A stretch of 64,000 nt of DNA from Symbiodinium natans (GCA_905221605.1 CAJNDS010002180.1:323501-387500), one strand, 5' to 3'; positions 1 through 10,450 are shown, numbered from the stretch's first letter. The notes: a model not told the origin generated them from the sequence alone. Translations and numbers: made by a program.

Positions 1-972
1 AGCCCTAAACCCTAAACCCTAAACCCTAAACCGGGTATGGGGGCACCCCCTTCTCTCGAACAAATGCCCTTCTGCAATACAGCTCGAGGTTTTGAGGGTC
101 TCGGGCTGTAAGTTTTGCTGGCTTTCGAGGCTAGAGGCTGGAAGCTTCAGGGTTTAGGGTTTAGGGTTAGGGCTTTATGAGGGTTTAGGGTTTAGGGCTC
201 AGGGCTTAGGGCTTAGGGCTTTAAGCTTTAAGGGTTTAGGGTTTAGGGTTTAGGGTTTATAGGTTTAGGGTTTAGGGTTAGGGCTTCAAGGGTCTTAAGG
301 GTTGACGAGGTCGGCTTCCGGGCCCTTCCAGGAGAGGTTTCTTTGTAGTCTCCCGTTCACACCTACCCTTGAAGCTTCATATAAGCACCCGAAACCCTAA
401 CACCCAAACCCCGAAAGCCCCCCCTTAAATGGTAGCCCAGTGGTACCCCTTGACACTTTTTTTTGTTTGAGTTCTGGGTTCCCCTATAAAGTAAGCAGCC
501 CCGGAAAAGGGTGCCCTGGTTGCTGGGATACCAGGCGTTGAAGCTTCAAATACGCACCCTGAACCCTGAACTCCTCAGCCCAAAACCCTAACCCTAAACC
601 CTAAACCCCAATGCTTCTGTCAGCACAGCCTGCTGGCACCATCTCGGACGTTTCACAGCGCGGGGCTCTCACCCGAATGGGCAGGACCCATGCGCGGTGT
701 TAAAAAACGGCGCCGTTGCAGAACCCTAATCCCTAAACCCTAAGCCTGAAACCCTAAACCTAAACCCTTAGCCACACTGACAGGGTGGTAGGCTTCATCG
801 AACTGAGCAGAAGCGTCTGTGAAACAAGGAGAATTTCTAGGAAGCCCGGTGATGTTTCATCCCTTTGTTACAGACCCCTATTACGTGGGTTTAGAGTCCA
901 GGGTTTGTTCTCAACCCTAAACCCTAAACCCTCAACCCTAAACCCTAAACCCTAAACCCTGAACCCCACAAG
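1..972. repeat. Telomeric-heptamer-rich stretch without a convincing gene
   Basis: The window opens with four CCCTAAA units and then alternates short TTTAGGG and CCCTAAA blocks (about 150-300, 590-610, 720-770, 910-960) with unique spacers. An inverted-repeat element lies at 431-533. A GC-rich spacer at 610-720 contains a 30-codon ATG frame but has no homology I recognise. The opening block is no longer than many internal ones, so it is not evidence of a chromosome end. Confidence 0.8.
431..533. mobile_element. MITE-like inverted-repeat element, family E copy 1
   Basis: The left end GGTAGCCCAGTGGTACCCC pairs imperfectly with the right end (AAGGGTGCCC then GGGATACC). The element is about 103 bp, has no ORF, and a related copy lies at 31289-31400. 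It is too short to encode a transposase, so it is a non-autonomous element. No target duplication could be assigned. Confidence 0.6.
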
Positions 973-1051
973 GTACCCACCCTCATCGAGGAGCGCTCCG
1001 CGACCTCGCTGCAGTCGCCCGCAGCCCCAGCCAGTCGAAGTGCCCCGCGGG
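973..1051 (+). CDS. Exon candidate, unknown product
   Basis: A 79-nt GC-rich island between telomeric blocks. It follows CACAAG and ends before GTGTGA. One frame is open and reads VPTLIEERSATS then SPAAPASRSAPR. Composition and AG/GT boundaries suggest an exon of a Ser/Ala/Pro-rich protein, but no family is recognised and no neighbouring exon could be joined. Confidence 0.35.
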
Positions 1052-1098
1052 GTGTGAAACTTGAAAACCCCTCAATTTAGACCGCCGAGCTGCGGGCT

Positions 1099-1208
1099 AG
1101 GGTTTAGGGTTTAGGGTTTAGGGTTTAGGGTTTAGGGTTTAGGGTTTAGGGTTTAGGGTTTAGGGTTTAGGGTTTAGGGTTTAGGGTTTAGGGTTTAGGG
1201 TTTAGGGT
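1099..1208 (+). repeat. TTTAGGG interstitial telomeric array
   Basis: About 15 nearly perfect TTTAGGG units on the + strand, followed within 10 bases by degenerate CCCTAAA on the same strand, so orientation flips here. The unit is the plant-type telomere heptamer, which dinoflagellates also use. Confidence 0.95.
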
Positions 1209-1532
1209 TGCCTAAACCCTGAACCCTCATTCTAGACTTGGGGCTCACACGGCCAAGTTGCCTGAGGGCAAAAGCCCTCTCAGTGGAGCAAACCCTCCCG
1301 AAAGCCTGCTTCCCAAAGCCGAAGCTCTCAGCTTTTCTGGTTCTGAGTTTTGAGAACCAGGTCAGTTCGTTGACACTACAACCTAAACCTCTGAACCCTG
1401 AACCTCGTAACCCTGAACCTTGAAACCCGAAACCCTCCCTAACCCTCCTAAACCCCAAACCCTAAGCCCTAAGCCTTAAACCCTAAACCCTAAACCCTAA
1501 ACCCTAAGTAAATCCTGAACCACAGCTCTCAG

Positions 1533-1625
1533 CAACTTGCGGGGTGCCATGGCCGCCAGCCCACCCTGTGCCTCGCGACTCGTAGGCCCCGAGCCGGTCT
1601 TTGAGGGCGCAAGGGCAGCGCAGGG
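1533..1625 (+). CDS. Exon candidate, unknown product
   Basis: A GC-rich block after CTCTCAG, ending at a possible GT donor at 1626. The open frame reads NLRGAMAASPPCASRLVGPE then PVFEGARAAQG. The other two forward frames have stops. Isolated between telomeric blocks; function unknown. Confidence 0.4.
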
Positions 1626-4116
1626 GTTGGGGTTTTAGGGTTTTGGGCTTTGGGCTTTGGGCTTTGGGGCTTGGGGCTTGGGGTTTGGGGTTTAGGGTAA
1701 GTTTGGGATTTGGGGTTTAGGCGGTTTAGGGTTTGGGGCTTGGGGCTTGGGGCTCAGGGCTTAGGGCTCAGTGCTTTAGTCGGCTTGTGGGGCTTCCTTG
1801 AAGGTTCGACGGTTGTCTCAAGTATGGTTGTCAAGGAATTCAAGTCGGCATACTGTCAGTTTTGACTACATCGGCCCTACTTATATGGAGTTTCCGCAAT
1901 TAAGGTACCCTTAATATGCTCAAATACTAGAATCCTTATTATTGGAAACCCCCCAGAGGGTACCCCCATTTCGGAAACCCCCTTATGTCTCCGGTGAGAA
2001 CGACCCATGGAATGCCAAGTACGTTTTCAACTCTGAGCCGTAAGCCAGCAGTCTCATCGTGAATGAGGTCTGGAAGCCCTAAACCCCAAACCCCGTAAGC
2101 CCGAAGCACTAAAGCCTAAACGGTGTAGCTGGGAATCTAGACCCGTATTCTTTGGAACCCTAAACCCTAAACCCTAAACCCCAAAACCCTTCAACCCTAA
2201 GCCCAATAAGAGATCGCTGGATTTTCAGAGCTGATCTCCTCATGAAGTCCACCATACTCCATCCTGAAGGGTTTAGGGTTTAGGGTTTAGGGTGTAGGGT
2301 TTAGGGTTTTTGGGTTCTCGGGTTTAGGGTTTAGTGTGTAGCTTAAGGGTTTTATGGATTATGGAACCTGAAGGGCTTAGGGTTTACGGTTTATGGGGGG
2401 CTTATAGTTCTAGGTAGAGAAAGGGTTTCTGGGCTTATTGGGGCTTAGAGTTTTTCCAGGGTTGATGGGGCCTGTGTGGCTCACAGGCCTCCAAATCCTC
2501 AACCCTACCAACCCTAAACCCTACGAACCCTAAACCCCTAGACCCTCAACCCTAAACCCTAGGCCTTAAAGCCCTAAACCCTAAACCCCCAAGCCGAAAA
2601 ACCCTGAACGTCAAAAGCCTCAACACCTCAACCCCTAAACCCCTAAACCCACCCTAAACCCCTAAACCCTAAACCCTAAACCCCAAACCCTAAACCCTAA
2701 ACCCTAAACCCTAAACCCCCTTTGGGCCCAGCCCTGCTTCTCCTGGTGGGCCTCTGCAGCCTCTGGCGCGGTCTCTGCGGCCGGGGAGGCAGCGAGTTGT
2801 GGCGAAAGTCCTCAAGCCCCCAAGCCCCAAACTCTAAACCCTAAACCCTAAACCCTAAACCCTAAACCCTAAACCCTAAACCCTAAGCCCTAAGCCCTAA
2901 GCCCTAATTAAGCCTTAAGCCCTAAAGCCCGAAACCCTACGCCCAAAACCCCAAATGCTGAGTCTCAGGTTGCCATCCCCCGTTACCCCTTAGGCTTTAG
3001 GCTTTGGGCTTTGGGCTTTGGGCTTTAGGTTTTAGGTTTTAGGCTTTCGGCTTTAGGCTTTAGGCTTCCCTTTAGGCTTTAAGCTTTAAGCTTTAGGCTT
3101 TAGGCTTTAGGCTTTAGAGGGTTTAGGTTCCCTCAAACCCAAAAATCCCGAAGCCTTCAGGCGGCTGCTTCGTCGGGGGAAGCTTGGCTGCCTACGGTTG
3201 AGCCGGGTTAAGGATTAAAGGGGTCCCGGGTCTCTGACCTGGAAGCGGCGTGAGGGGAGCGGTGTGGGGAATGGGATTCCCCCCTCCACCTTAGGGTTTT
3301 GGGGTTCAGGTTTAAGTTTTTTGTTTATAGTGTTTTTAGTGTCTGTAGGGTTTATGGGTTTATAGGTGTTAAAGAGTGTATAGAGTTTTAGGGTTTGTAG
3401 GGTCTGGAGTTCTATAGGGTCTGTAGTCTATTAGGGTGTGTATGATCTATATTAGTTTAGGGATAAGAGTTAAAACATTAACAGTTCGAGCTTCAGGGCT
3501 TGCAGGTGTGTTTGAGGCACAAAACCCTCAACCATCGGCCCCAATTAAACCCCATACCTGCATGTTCATGAGTGTATGTTAAAGGCAGCTACCCCAGACC
3601 CCAAACCTGTATGCACGCACCGACATTCAGCAGAAACACATGAAACTTCACATAGAAGCCCCCTACAACTGAAGTAAAGCCCTAAGCCCTAAACTCCAAA
3701 CCCTTCAATCTCCAAGGGGTGAGCGCTTAAAACCCTAAACCCTAAACCCTACAGCCTGAACTGCCTAAACTTTACGGGCTTGGCAGGACTGAGGTCTAGG
3801 CTCGGAATTTCATTTCGAAGATCTCAAGTCAGACCGTCCCTCCACCGGTAAGGTTAGCATTCAGGGTTTGAGAGGTTTTGGGGCTGCAGCCTATCAACTT
3901 CAAACCTTATCAGCCCTATCAGACCTATCAAACCTAAACCCTAAACCTTAGCTAAGTGTGAGGACTCAGTTTCAGGGTTTAGGGTGTCTAGGGTGTAGGG
4001 TTAATCAGTTATGATGCATATTTGTCGCCTGAGCCGCGCGCGATGGGATTCTAGGGCGGCGCCCTAAACCCAAAACCCTAAACCCTAAACCCTAAACCCT
4101 AAACCCTAAACCGCAG
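1626..4116. repeat. Repeat-dominated stretch, mixed telomeric variants
   Basis: Contains several telomere-derived registers: TTTGGGC runs (1640-1700), CCCTAAA arrays (2640-2715, 2830-2890), TTTAGGC runs (3000-3110) and degenerate blocks (3290-3480). AT-richer spacers lie at 1800-2080 and 3480-3720. A 77-nt GC island at 2731-2807 has an open hydrophobic frame (ALLLLVGLCSLWRG) that could be a membrane-span exon, but its support is weak. Confidence 0.8.
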
Positions 4117-4232
4117 CTCCGGAAACCTCAGGCTTCGGCACCTTGCCGGCAGCAAGGCAGAGGTGGGGTCTGGCCCTGGGGGCGGAGTCCAGTGAGAAGG
4201 AGGCTGAGGAGAAGCCCCTGTGCCTGGCCTGA
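4117..4232 (+). CDS. C-terminal exon candidate, acidic/basic tail
   Basis: Follows CCGCAG and reads one open frame to a TGA at 4230-4232. Visible residues are PETSGFGTLPAARQRWG then ALGAESSEKEAEEKPLCLA. The other forward frames are closed or less protein-like. Probably the last coding exon of an unknown gene; part of the tail is charged (SSEKEAEEK). Confidence 0.4.
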
Positions 4233-4380
4233 ACCTTAAGCGTCGTGGATTTGCAGGGTTTTCTAAATAGGGTTTTTGACAGGGTTACAGGGCTTAGAGG
4301 GTTTGATAGGGTTTTTTAAGGGTTTTAAAGGGTTTTATAGGGTTTCGTAGGGTTTCACTAAGTTTTCTAAGCCGCCATGG

Positions 4381-4640
4381 CACAAGCTCCATAGCTAATG
4401 TGGTTTCTTCCATTTAGAAGCGCGTTAATTTAGAAGATTGAGCGTCAGCTTTCATCCCCTTGGAGTTCGGGACACAGCACAAGCTCCATAGCTAATGTGG
4501 TTTCTTCCATCTAGAAGCGCGTTTATTTAGAAGATTGAGCGTCAGCTTTCATCCCCTTGGAGTTCGGGACACAGCACAAGCTTCATAGCTAATGTGGTTT
4601 CATACATTTAGAAGCGCGTTCATTTAGAAGATTGCGCGTC
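4381..4640. repeat. 97-bp tandem repeat, about 2.7 copies
   Basis: Units start at 4381, 4478 and 4575, each with CACAAGCT(C/T)CATAGCTAA and ending GGAGTTCGGGACACAG. The spacing is exactly 97 bp and divergence is only a few per cent. It is not telomere-related, so it is an independent recent tandem amplification inside a telomeric region. Confidence 0.95.
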
Positions 4641-4745
4641 CAACTTTTAGAAGTTTTTCAGGGTTTTATAAGGTTTCGATTCCATGGCTCAGAGGGTTTT
4701 GGGCTACTTGTGGTTCTTGGGTTGCTGAGGAGCTTAGTTTGAAGC

Positions 4746-4858
4746 CCCTAAACCCTAAACCCTAAACCCTAAACCCTAAACCCTAAACCCTAAACCCTAA
4801 ACCCTAAACCCTAAACCCTAAACCCTAAACCCTAAACCCTAAACCCTAAACCCTAAAC
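4746..4858 (-). repeat. CCCTAAA interstitial telomeric array
   Basis: About 16 near-perfect CCCTAAA units on the + strand (G-rich strand on minus), followed by a degenerate tail to 4930. It sits about 80 bp upstream of the exon candidate at 4945. Confidence 0.95.
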
Positions 4859-4944
4859 CTTCCTAAACCCTAATTCCTAAACCCTAAACCCTAAACCCTA
4901 ACCCTAAACCCTAAAATCTAAACCCTAAACCGCATCCCACTCAG

Positions 4945-5020
4945 GTCCTATTATGCGGGCATGCTCACGAACCCACCGAAAGAGGAGGACGAGGAGAAGG
5001 ACCACGATGTCAAGTACTAA
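4945..5020 (+). CDS. C-terminal exon, charged tail
   Basis: A strong acceptor (CCCACTCAG|G) is followed by an open frame to a TAA at 5018-5020: SYYAGMLTNPPKEED then EEKDHDVKY. The acidic/basic tail and clean acceptor argue for a real terminal exon. Its partner exons upstream are not identified, so the protein family is unknown. The ATG-LT at its middle resembles the start of the ORF at 5469, but the similarity is too short to interpret. Confidence 0.55.
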
Positions 5021-5468
5021 GTTCTTAGGGTTTAGGGTTTAGGTGTTTACATGGGGGTTTCCAAAAAATCGGGCTACCCTTTTTTTGTGCGTCCCCTTAA
5101 GGGGCTTCGATTCTATTTGGGGTATACAAAAGGGATTGCGCCTCTCTTTCGGGAAATGCCAAAATTTTCTTGTGCTTTACTTATCGGGGCCTGACATTTA
5201 TCCAACCACAAAGCCTTTGATCCTCGAACCCTTTCCCCTAAATCCTATAAGTCCTATATTAACCCCAAACCCAAGCCTGAACCTTCAACGAGATTGCAGC
5301 CGCCGGTATCCTCAATAGCTCAAACTCTGAACCTTTCGGGCTTGCAGGGTTCAGAGATTGTATTTTTCGGGTTTTATGAGGTTTTGAAAGGGCTGTTTAT
5401 GGGTTTTTAGAAGGCTTTGTAGGGTTTTGGAAGGGTTTTCCCCGTTGATATCCCGAGACTGAGAGGAC
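5021..5468. other. Unique AT-richer spacer between two short coding segments
   Basis: Moderately unique sequence with only short telomeric traces at 5026-5045 and 5390-5440. A 91-codon ATG frame at 5043-5318 starts next to a telomeric block and has no recognisable features; I do not call it. Confidence 0.6.
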
Positions 5469-5564
5469 ATGCTCACGCCCACCCTGAAGTTCATCGGCTA
5501 CGGCGCTGTAGTCGGCTTTGCCTACCTGGCCGTCTTTGTGGGGCTGAACTCCGGCGGCCCTTGA
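5469..5564 (+). CDS. Short single-span membrane polypeptide or terminal exon
   Basis: ATG to TGA, 31 residues: MLTPTLKFIGYGAVVGFAYL followed by AVFVGLNSGGP. Residues about 8-26 form one hydrophobic helix, with a short polar tail. It could be a small stand-alone membrane subunit, of the size found in photosynthetic or respiratory complexes, or the last exon of a larger membrane protein (a possible acceptor AGAG|GAC lies just upstream). Sequence alone does not assign a family. The stop is clear. Confidence 0.5.
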   Translation: MLTPTLKFIGYGAVVGFAYLAVFVGLNSGGP

Positions 5565-6544
5565 ACTCAAGGAATGCAGACTCCTAGCCCTAAGGTTGTA
5601 CCCCTAAAGGTTCCCCTTAGGAAACTCCTAGTATGGCCCTTATACAACCTTAAGGGTCCAAGGTAAAACCCCTACATGAACCTAGGGGAGGGACCCTTAT
5701 GAGGGATCTTGGGGGCTACAGCGGGGCTACTTAGTCATATGGGGACTCTACAAGGTAGATGTAGTGGTTTCATAGGGTACAAGATGAAGTATCTCCCTTA
5801 GTTGGACCATGCCAAAGGTCTCCTGGCAAGGCCCTCGGGATAGCTCATGTTTCCCCAAATTTGGGTTTTAATATCTATCCGCACGGGAGCTTGCTTTAGG
5901 GTGTAGGGTTGAGGGTTTAAGGTTTAGGGTTTAGGGTTTAGGGGTGGGTTTAAGAGTACCTTCGTTAGGAACATCTTTCAGAGGCTTTAACGAATCAACC
6001 TGGGTCTGGCACGGCTGTGCGGAAAAGGCCCAAACCGAGTGTTTAAGGGGCAGGAATGAATGTAAACCCTATGCGGGACTCTATTTACCAACAGTTTAGC
6101 AGTAACGACCCTGAACTAGTAGGCATAACCCATAAAACTGTAGGTAAAAAGGGTCCCAGGTATGGCCAAGCTGAATGCTTTTCGGAAGAATGTCTACTAG
6201 TCTTAGGCTTCTGAGCCCTAGAAGTCTGTTGCTAGTGGGGTGCCTTGTTCTTGTGGCCTCTACGTGCCAGATCGGTCACGAGTCTGCGTATATGCTCCAG
6301 CTTGCCAGTCCCCAAAGAGGAAGCCTCTGGCACTAAATTTAGATGCACAAGTCGGGCTCATGCTGGACAAAGCAGCTGCGCAAGTGCTTGACTGCCCATT
6401 GGATCTCGGTCTAGGATTGAGGTTAATATAGGGGTCGGAGTAGTTACGAATAGTATTCCCTTATGGCCCCTGTATACATACAATATAATAGCCCCCCCGA
6501 AAGCCCTATTGTAATTATTCAGGCCCCTAAACCCTAAACCCTAT
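5565..6544. other. Non-coding stretch with short palindromic blocks
   Basis: Mostly unique, with repeated CCCTTAT/ATAAGGG and CCTAGG-like words typical of the MITE families in this window (5585-5760). A short telomeric block lies at 5905-5945. An element at 6425-6530 shares words with 45395-45515 (AGTATTCCCTT, then GGCCCCTAAA). No coding call. Confidence 0.65.
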
Positions 6545-6619
6545 TCTCTTGGGGTCTTGGTCGTGCTTCTCAACACCTTCATAGCAGCCCGGAGAAGAAG
6601 ACGAAGAAGCAAACTCTAA
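6545..6619 (+). CDS. Terminal exon candidate: hydrophobic segment plus Arg-rich tail
   Basis: An open frame to a TAA at 6617-6619 reads SLGVLVVLLNTFIAA then RRRRRRSKL. A hydrophobic stretch followed by six arginines is a plausible membrane anchor with a cytosolic basic tail. No AG acceptor is obvious at its 5' edge, so the boundary is uncertain and the call is tentative. Confidence 0.3.
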   Translation, partial: SLGVLVVLLNTFIAARRRRRRSKL

Positions 6620-7014
6620 GTTCCAAGCCCTAAGCCGTAAGCCTAGGCCCTAAACCCGAATGCCTAAGCCATAAAAAACCCCCGAGCCCTAAACTCCAAG
6701 CCCTACCCTAAGCCAGGGTTTGGGGTTTCTTGTGTAAGGTTTAGGGGTCAGGGTTGGGTTTGAGAGAAGCCGACTATCTCACGAGTCCTAAGGCCCTGAA
6801 GCCCTCAACCTCGAAGAAGCGAGCACGAACTCCGAATTTACAGCTTGCCCTGTACATGTACTGTAAACCCCTATCCCAAGCCCAAAAACATCTCAACCCC
6901 CCCTGAAAAACCGTTATTTTGACCCAGAAGACCGGCTGGGGATGGACCCACCGGCCCTGCTTTTTTTTCTTCCTTGGGGGGTTTAGGGTTTAGGGTTTAG
7001 GGTTTAGGGTTTAG

Positions 7015-7093
7015 GCGAATTTTGGGTTTCGGGGCTCATGGTTTGATCTGGGATGCGTAGTCCTCGCAGCCATTGCAGGCATCCTTGTGTCAG
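7015..7093 (+). CDS. Membrane-span exon candidate with GC donor
   Basis: Begins directly after a telomeric GGGTTTAG acceptor and is fully open: ANFGFRGSWFDLG then CVVLAAIAGILVS. The hydrophobic run is one membrane helix. The frame continues to a TGA at 7111, but that part overlaps the MITE at 7101-7218, so the likely exon end is GTGTCAG|GC at 7093 (a GC donor). This would be a telomere-repeat acceptor at one edge and a MITE just past the other. Family unknown. Confidence 0.45.
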
Positions 7094-7100
7094 GCATTTC

Positions 7101-7218
7101 TGCTATTCGCTGAAGCACCCCAAAAGAATAAAAAAACAATAATCCCTATACTACCCTTATAAGGAAGAATGTTGTTTTTTCTTTTGTTTGGGGGTGGGGG
7201 TTCTTAAGGAATTACTAG
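7101..7218. mobile_element. MITE-like element, family B copy 1
   Basis: Imperfect inverted ends (GCTATTCGCTGAAGCACCCC against GGGTTCTTAAGGAATTACTA) enclose the family-B core CCCTTATAAGGAAGAAT. The core is shared with copies at 34545-34653 and 61100-61243 and in part with 43664-43771. It lies 8 bp past the candidate donor of the upstream exon. Confidence 0.65.
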
Positions 7219-7633
7219 TTTAGGGTTTAGGGTTCAGGGACCCCAAAGCCCAAGACTCAAGAACGCGCAGCTCTCAATGCGGGTCGAGGCAGTGTGTGGC
7301 GGTGTTGGCGTTGAGGGTTTAAGGTCTAGGGTTTTTAGGGTTTGTCTGGGTTGTAACGTAGTTTCGGGAAGGAGCCCCTAAAAAAAAACTCATCTCTACC
7401 TGGAGGAACCTTGGCACCCTTCAAAGGGAAATCTACCTTGAGTCTTGGGTATGTATTTCCTTTACGAATACAAGGTTACTCTGAACTTTCAGAAGCCCTG
7501 AACCCGAAACCCGAAACCGAAGACCCGCAGGACCCTAAACCCTAAACCCTAAACCCTAAACCTTTAACCTTTAACCTTTAAACCCTAAACCCTAAACCCG
7601 AAACCCGAAACCAAAACCCTAAACCCTACCCAG

Positions 7634-7712
7634 GCGTTGCACCGGTGGCCGCCGGCTTGGGGGCCTGAAGGGGCCCGTGAAGCAGATGCCGCGACCCTAT
7701 TCCTGTCAAAGG
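7634..7712 (+). CDS. Exon candidate, unknown product
   Basis: After CTACCCAG and before GGGTTTCG, the open frame reads ALHRWPPAWGPEGARE then ADAATLFLSK. GC-rich relative to its surroundings and flanked by telomeric blocks. No family recognised. Confidence 0.35.
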
Positions 7713-7732
7713 GTTTCGGGTTTCGGGTTTAC

Positions 7733-7809
7733 CCTAAACCCTAAGCCCTAAACCCTAAACCCCAAACCCTAAACCCTAAACCCTAGGGTTTAGGGTTTAG
7801 GGTTTAGGG
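7733..7809. repeat. Inverted telomeric junction (CCCTAAA to TTTAGGG)
   Basis: A CCCTAAA array on the + strand passes without spacer into a TTTAGGG array through CCCTAGGG, with its axis at 7785/7786. This is the opposite polarity to a chromosome end-to-end fusion and can fold into a hairpin. Confidence 0.9.
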
Positions 7810-8445
7810 CTCAGTAGAAGGGCCTCCGAGATGTAAGGTTTTTCGGGGTTTGGGGGTTCTAGGGCGCTGCTTGGGAGTTGTTTTCGGGCTGCTTACAGTT
7901 TTGAGTTCCAGGTCTTGGAGGCTGGAGGGCGTTGGGTTCCTATATCCACCTTGGGAAGTATCTTTTTTAAGCCCAAGAGGATATCAAAACTATTCTTTTT
8001 ATTAAGAGTATAGGTTCCAGGACCCTAAACTCTAACCCGGTTTAGGGAGGGTTTAGGGCTCTGGATAAGGAACCTCCCAACTTTTAGCGGGGGCACCGTG
8101 GATGTCTTAATTATGAAGCCCACCCTATTTTCCGTACTTATCACCTCCGCAATTCTCAGGGTTTCCAGCTTTCTGGATTTATTTCTCTTATCTGGAGTCG
8201 AGCTGGTAATCCCTGAGTTTTAGTAGGGCGACGCCTTATCCATTAGCCTGATCGCTTGACTTCTTAATTGAGTGAGCCCCTTCCCTTAAATAGGAAATCC
8301 AGAACCCTTCCCGCACGTTGCTGCAGGCGCCACTCCGGGTTAGGTACTTGTAGTCCGGGTGCATCAGAGTACATAAGACTGGACACGGTTGTAGATCTGT
8401 AGCTGCTGGTACCTGACATGCTGACATGTCAGTGTTGTTTAGCAG
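7810..8445. other. Spacer with no recognised gene
   Basis: Unique AT-rich sequence (7880-8440) with one short telomeric trace at 8040-8070. A palindrome CTGACATGCTGACATGTCAG lies at 8415-8434, about 10 bp upstream of the next exon. The 63-codon minus frame here has no supporting features. Confidence 0.6.
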
Positions 8446-8718
8446 GTCGAACGTGCATTTCAGCAGCAGGGCCGCAAGTTTGTCCAGTGCGCCTTGCTAA
8501 CCTTCGACGAGGTACGACGCGACCAAAGGCCGAGCGGAGTGGGCCAGATTCCATTGCGCAGGAATCACGAAGCAGGCGCTCGGTTCACCACTAAACGTCT
8601 GGGAATACTGCGCAAAACACGGCTGACGAATGTGGTACTACACCCGATGGAGACCTTCCTTTCTCGCCGTTTGCGGTGCACATTCATGAGGAAGTCTCTG
8701 ACCCACGATCTCGAGGAG
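8446..8718 (+). CDS. Long exon, 91 codons, unknown basic protein
   Basis: The acceptor TTTAGCAG|G and donor GAGGAG|GTAAAT are close to consensus, and the 273 nt between them are open in one frame. Text includes VERAFQQQGRKFVQCALLTF, then DEVRRDQRPSGVGQ and RKSLTHDLEE. The segment is rich in Arg/Lys and lacks hydrophobic spans. It is much longer than most exons here and has a GT donor, like 53461-53730. I do not recognise the family; a domesticated transposon-derived exon is possible but unsupported. Confidence 0.6.
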
Positions 8719-9642
8719 GTAAATATCGGAGACCGCATGTTCCTGGAACCCTAAACCCTAAACCCTAAACCCTAAACCCCAAACCCCAATCCCCAAACTA
8801 ATAACCCTACCCTAAACGGGCCAAAATCTTAAACCCTCGGCAGTTGTTTTGTTCTTTTTCTTTTTGTTTGTTGATCCGGCAGCCCATGTTCCTGGGGCCG
8901 ACCCAGATGCCATAAGCTTTTGTTTCTGTTCCAGTGGCCTCAGCATTTCTACCCTAAACCCTAAATCCTAAACCCTATAAACCCTAAACTCTAAATCCTA
9001 AACCCTAAACCTGAAGCCACCAATCTCCAGGGCCTCAGGCCCCAAGGCAAGGGTAGTCCTTTATTTGGATTGGCTTCGTATGTTGAAGGCTGGCGAGCCG
9101 CACAGGTGTCGGGTTTGGGAAGTAGTTTCAGTTTAGGGCTTGGGGTTTTGCGGTGCAGGGCGTAGGGTGCCTTAGGGTTTTTTGTAGGGGTTGTGGGTAG
9201 GGCCTATCCCATGGAGGACAAAGAGAGGTTTTGTCTTTGGCTTGGTTTTTCGGTGCAAGGCGTTGCGCGCACGATCTCCCGCTCTGGGTTAACCTAAAGA
9301 CCACCCTGAACCTTCAAAGCCCGTTAACCCTAGACCGTAAATCCCAAACCCTCAACCCTAAATCCTAAACCGCAAGCCCCAGAACCCCAGAACCCAGCGA
9401 GCCCAAAATCCAGTCGAAGAACCGGGATGAGGACCTTTTCCCTAAACCCTAAACCCTTTAACCCTAAATCCGAAACCCTAAACCCTAAACCCTAAATCGT
9501 AAACCGTAAACCAAACCCCCACTCGAGGTCTGTGGGCACCTCGCACGCTGCGTTCCTTACCGAGGACAACGCGGAAGGGCACCCTGCGAATCCCCTACAG
9601 TAAACTCCAGAAAGTACATGCCTACAAGTGTGCTGACTACAG
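8719..9642. repeat. Degenerate CCCTAAA blocks and spacer
   Basis: Arrays at 8748-8800, 8950-9010 and 9430-9510, mostly with single-base variants (CCCAAA, CCTAAAT). Unique spacers lie between. No coding call. Confidence 0.7.
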
Positions 9643-10068
9643 AGCAGAGGGCCATTTCCCTCTTGGCAAAGAGTCAAAGAGCCGGCGCAGAAGTCCGACG
9701 CTGTTTATGAATTCGGCGAGGCCATGAACCTCGAAAAGGTGACACAAGGGGCTCCTGGTGGCAGCAGTGTCCAGACGCTCCGGACACGAATGGCCGAGCT
9801 TAAGTTCGAAGTTGAGAAGATCGGGAATTTTTCCGGACTTTCACATCTGTCCAACCTGGCAATGAGATGGAAGAAGAAATCAAGAAGAACATTTTTGGTT
9901 CGTGCAAAAAAACGCACAATGCCTGAGACATGCGAGCACTACCTTGAACTTGTGAGCAAGGGAGTCCTGCGTGACATGGTCGCGTACGCGAGCGAGTACA
10001 TTGGAGCACCTGCAAACCTAGGAGATTCCTGTCAGGAAATGCTGCCACCGACTCGCCCCGGAGACTAG
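9643..10068 (+). CDS. Long terminal exon of an unknown protein
   Basis: After the acceptor GACTACAG, the frame is open for 141 codons to a TAG at 10066-10068. An in-frame ATG at 9724 could be an internal Met or a start. Visible text includes AELKFEVEKIGNFSGLSHLS, MRWKKKSRRTF, and near the end EHYLELVSKGVLRDMVAYAS. The middle is strongly basic; the C-terminal part looks helical. No catalytic motif or family recognised. An overlapping minus frame is shorter and less protein-like, so I prefer the + strand. Confidence 0.55.
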   Translation, partial: SRGPFPSWQRVKEPAQKSDAVYEFGEAMNLEKVTQGAPGGSSVQTLRTRMAELKFEVEKIGNFSGLSHLSNLAMRWKKKSRRTFLVRAKKRTMPETCEHYLELVSKGVLRDMVAYASEYIGAPANLGDSCQEMLPPTRPGD

Positions 10069-10332
10069 CGCTGGCTTGCGGAGGGGCTGGGGTTGGAAGT
10101 TGGGTGGACCTCCGGGGCGGCACTAGGATCCTCAGGTTGAGGGTTCGACGAGCACCCCCTTTTCTTTCCCCCTCTGTGGCGCTAGTGCGACAGTGCCTGG
10201 GTGTATGATGTTATGTGTGCATTCCTTGGACTTTGGGTACAACTGTGGAAAATTGATGTCTTTTTCAGGATCCAATCCATGCAATCAAATCCCCGCTTCA
10301 CATCGTCTATCGTGCTGCTGAGGATCAATACT

Positions 10333-10450
10333 ATAGGGGCCTTAAATAAGTAGAATACGGTTTTTTTTTTTTTTTGAGGGGGGGGGGGGTATTCTAGTAA
10401 TTATATATACGGGCCACAACGGAACTCTATTAGCAATTCTTCCGACCCCC
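10333..10450. mobile_element. MITE-like remnant with T/G homopolymer core
   Basis: AGTAGAATACGG and GGTATTCTAGTAATT face each other across a T15-G12 run. Words resemble the ATAGTATTCCCTT family at 6425 and 45395. Probably a degraded inverted-repeat element. Confidence 0.35.

Noticed and set aside
1-1500. Chromosome end (true telomere)
   Set aside because: The terminal block has only four units, is smaller than many internal arrays, and arrays of both orientations continue through the whole window between exons.
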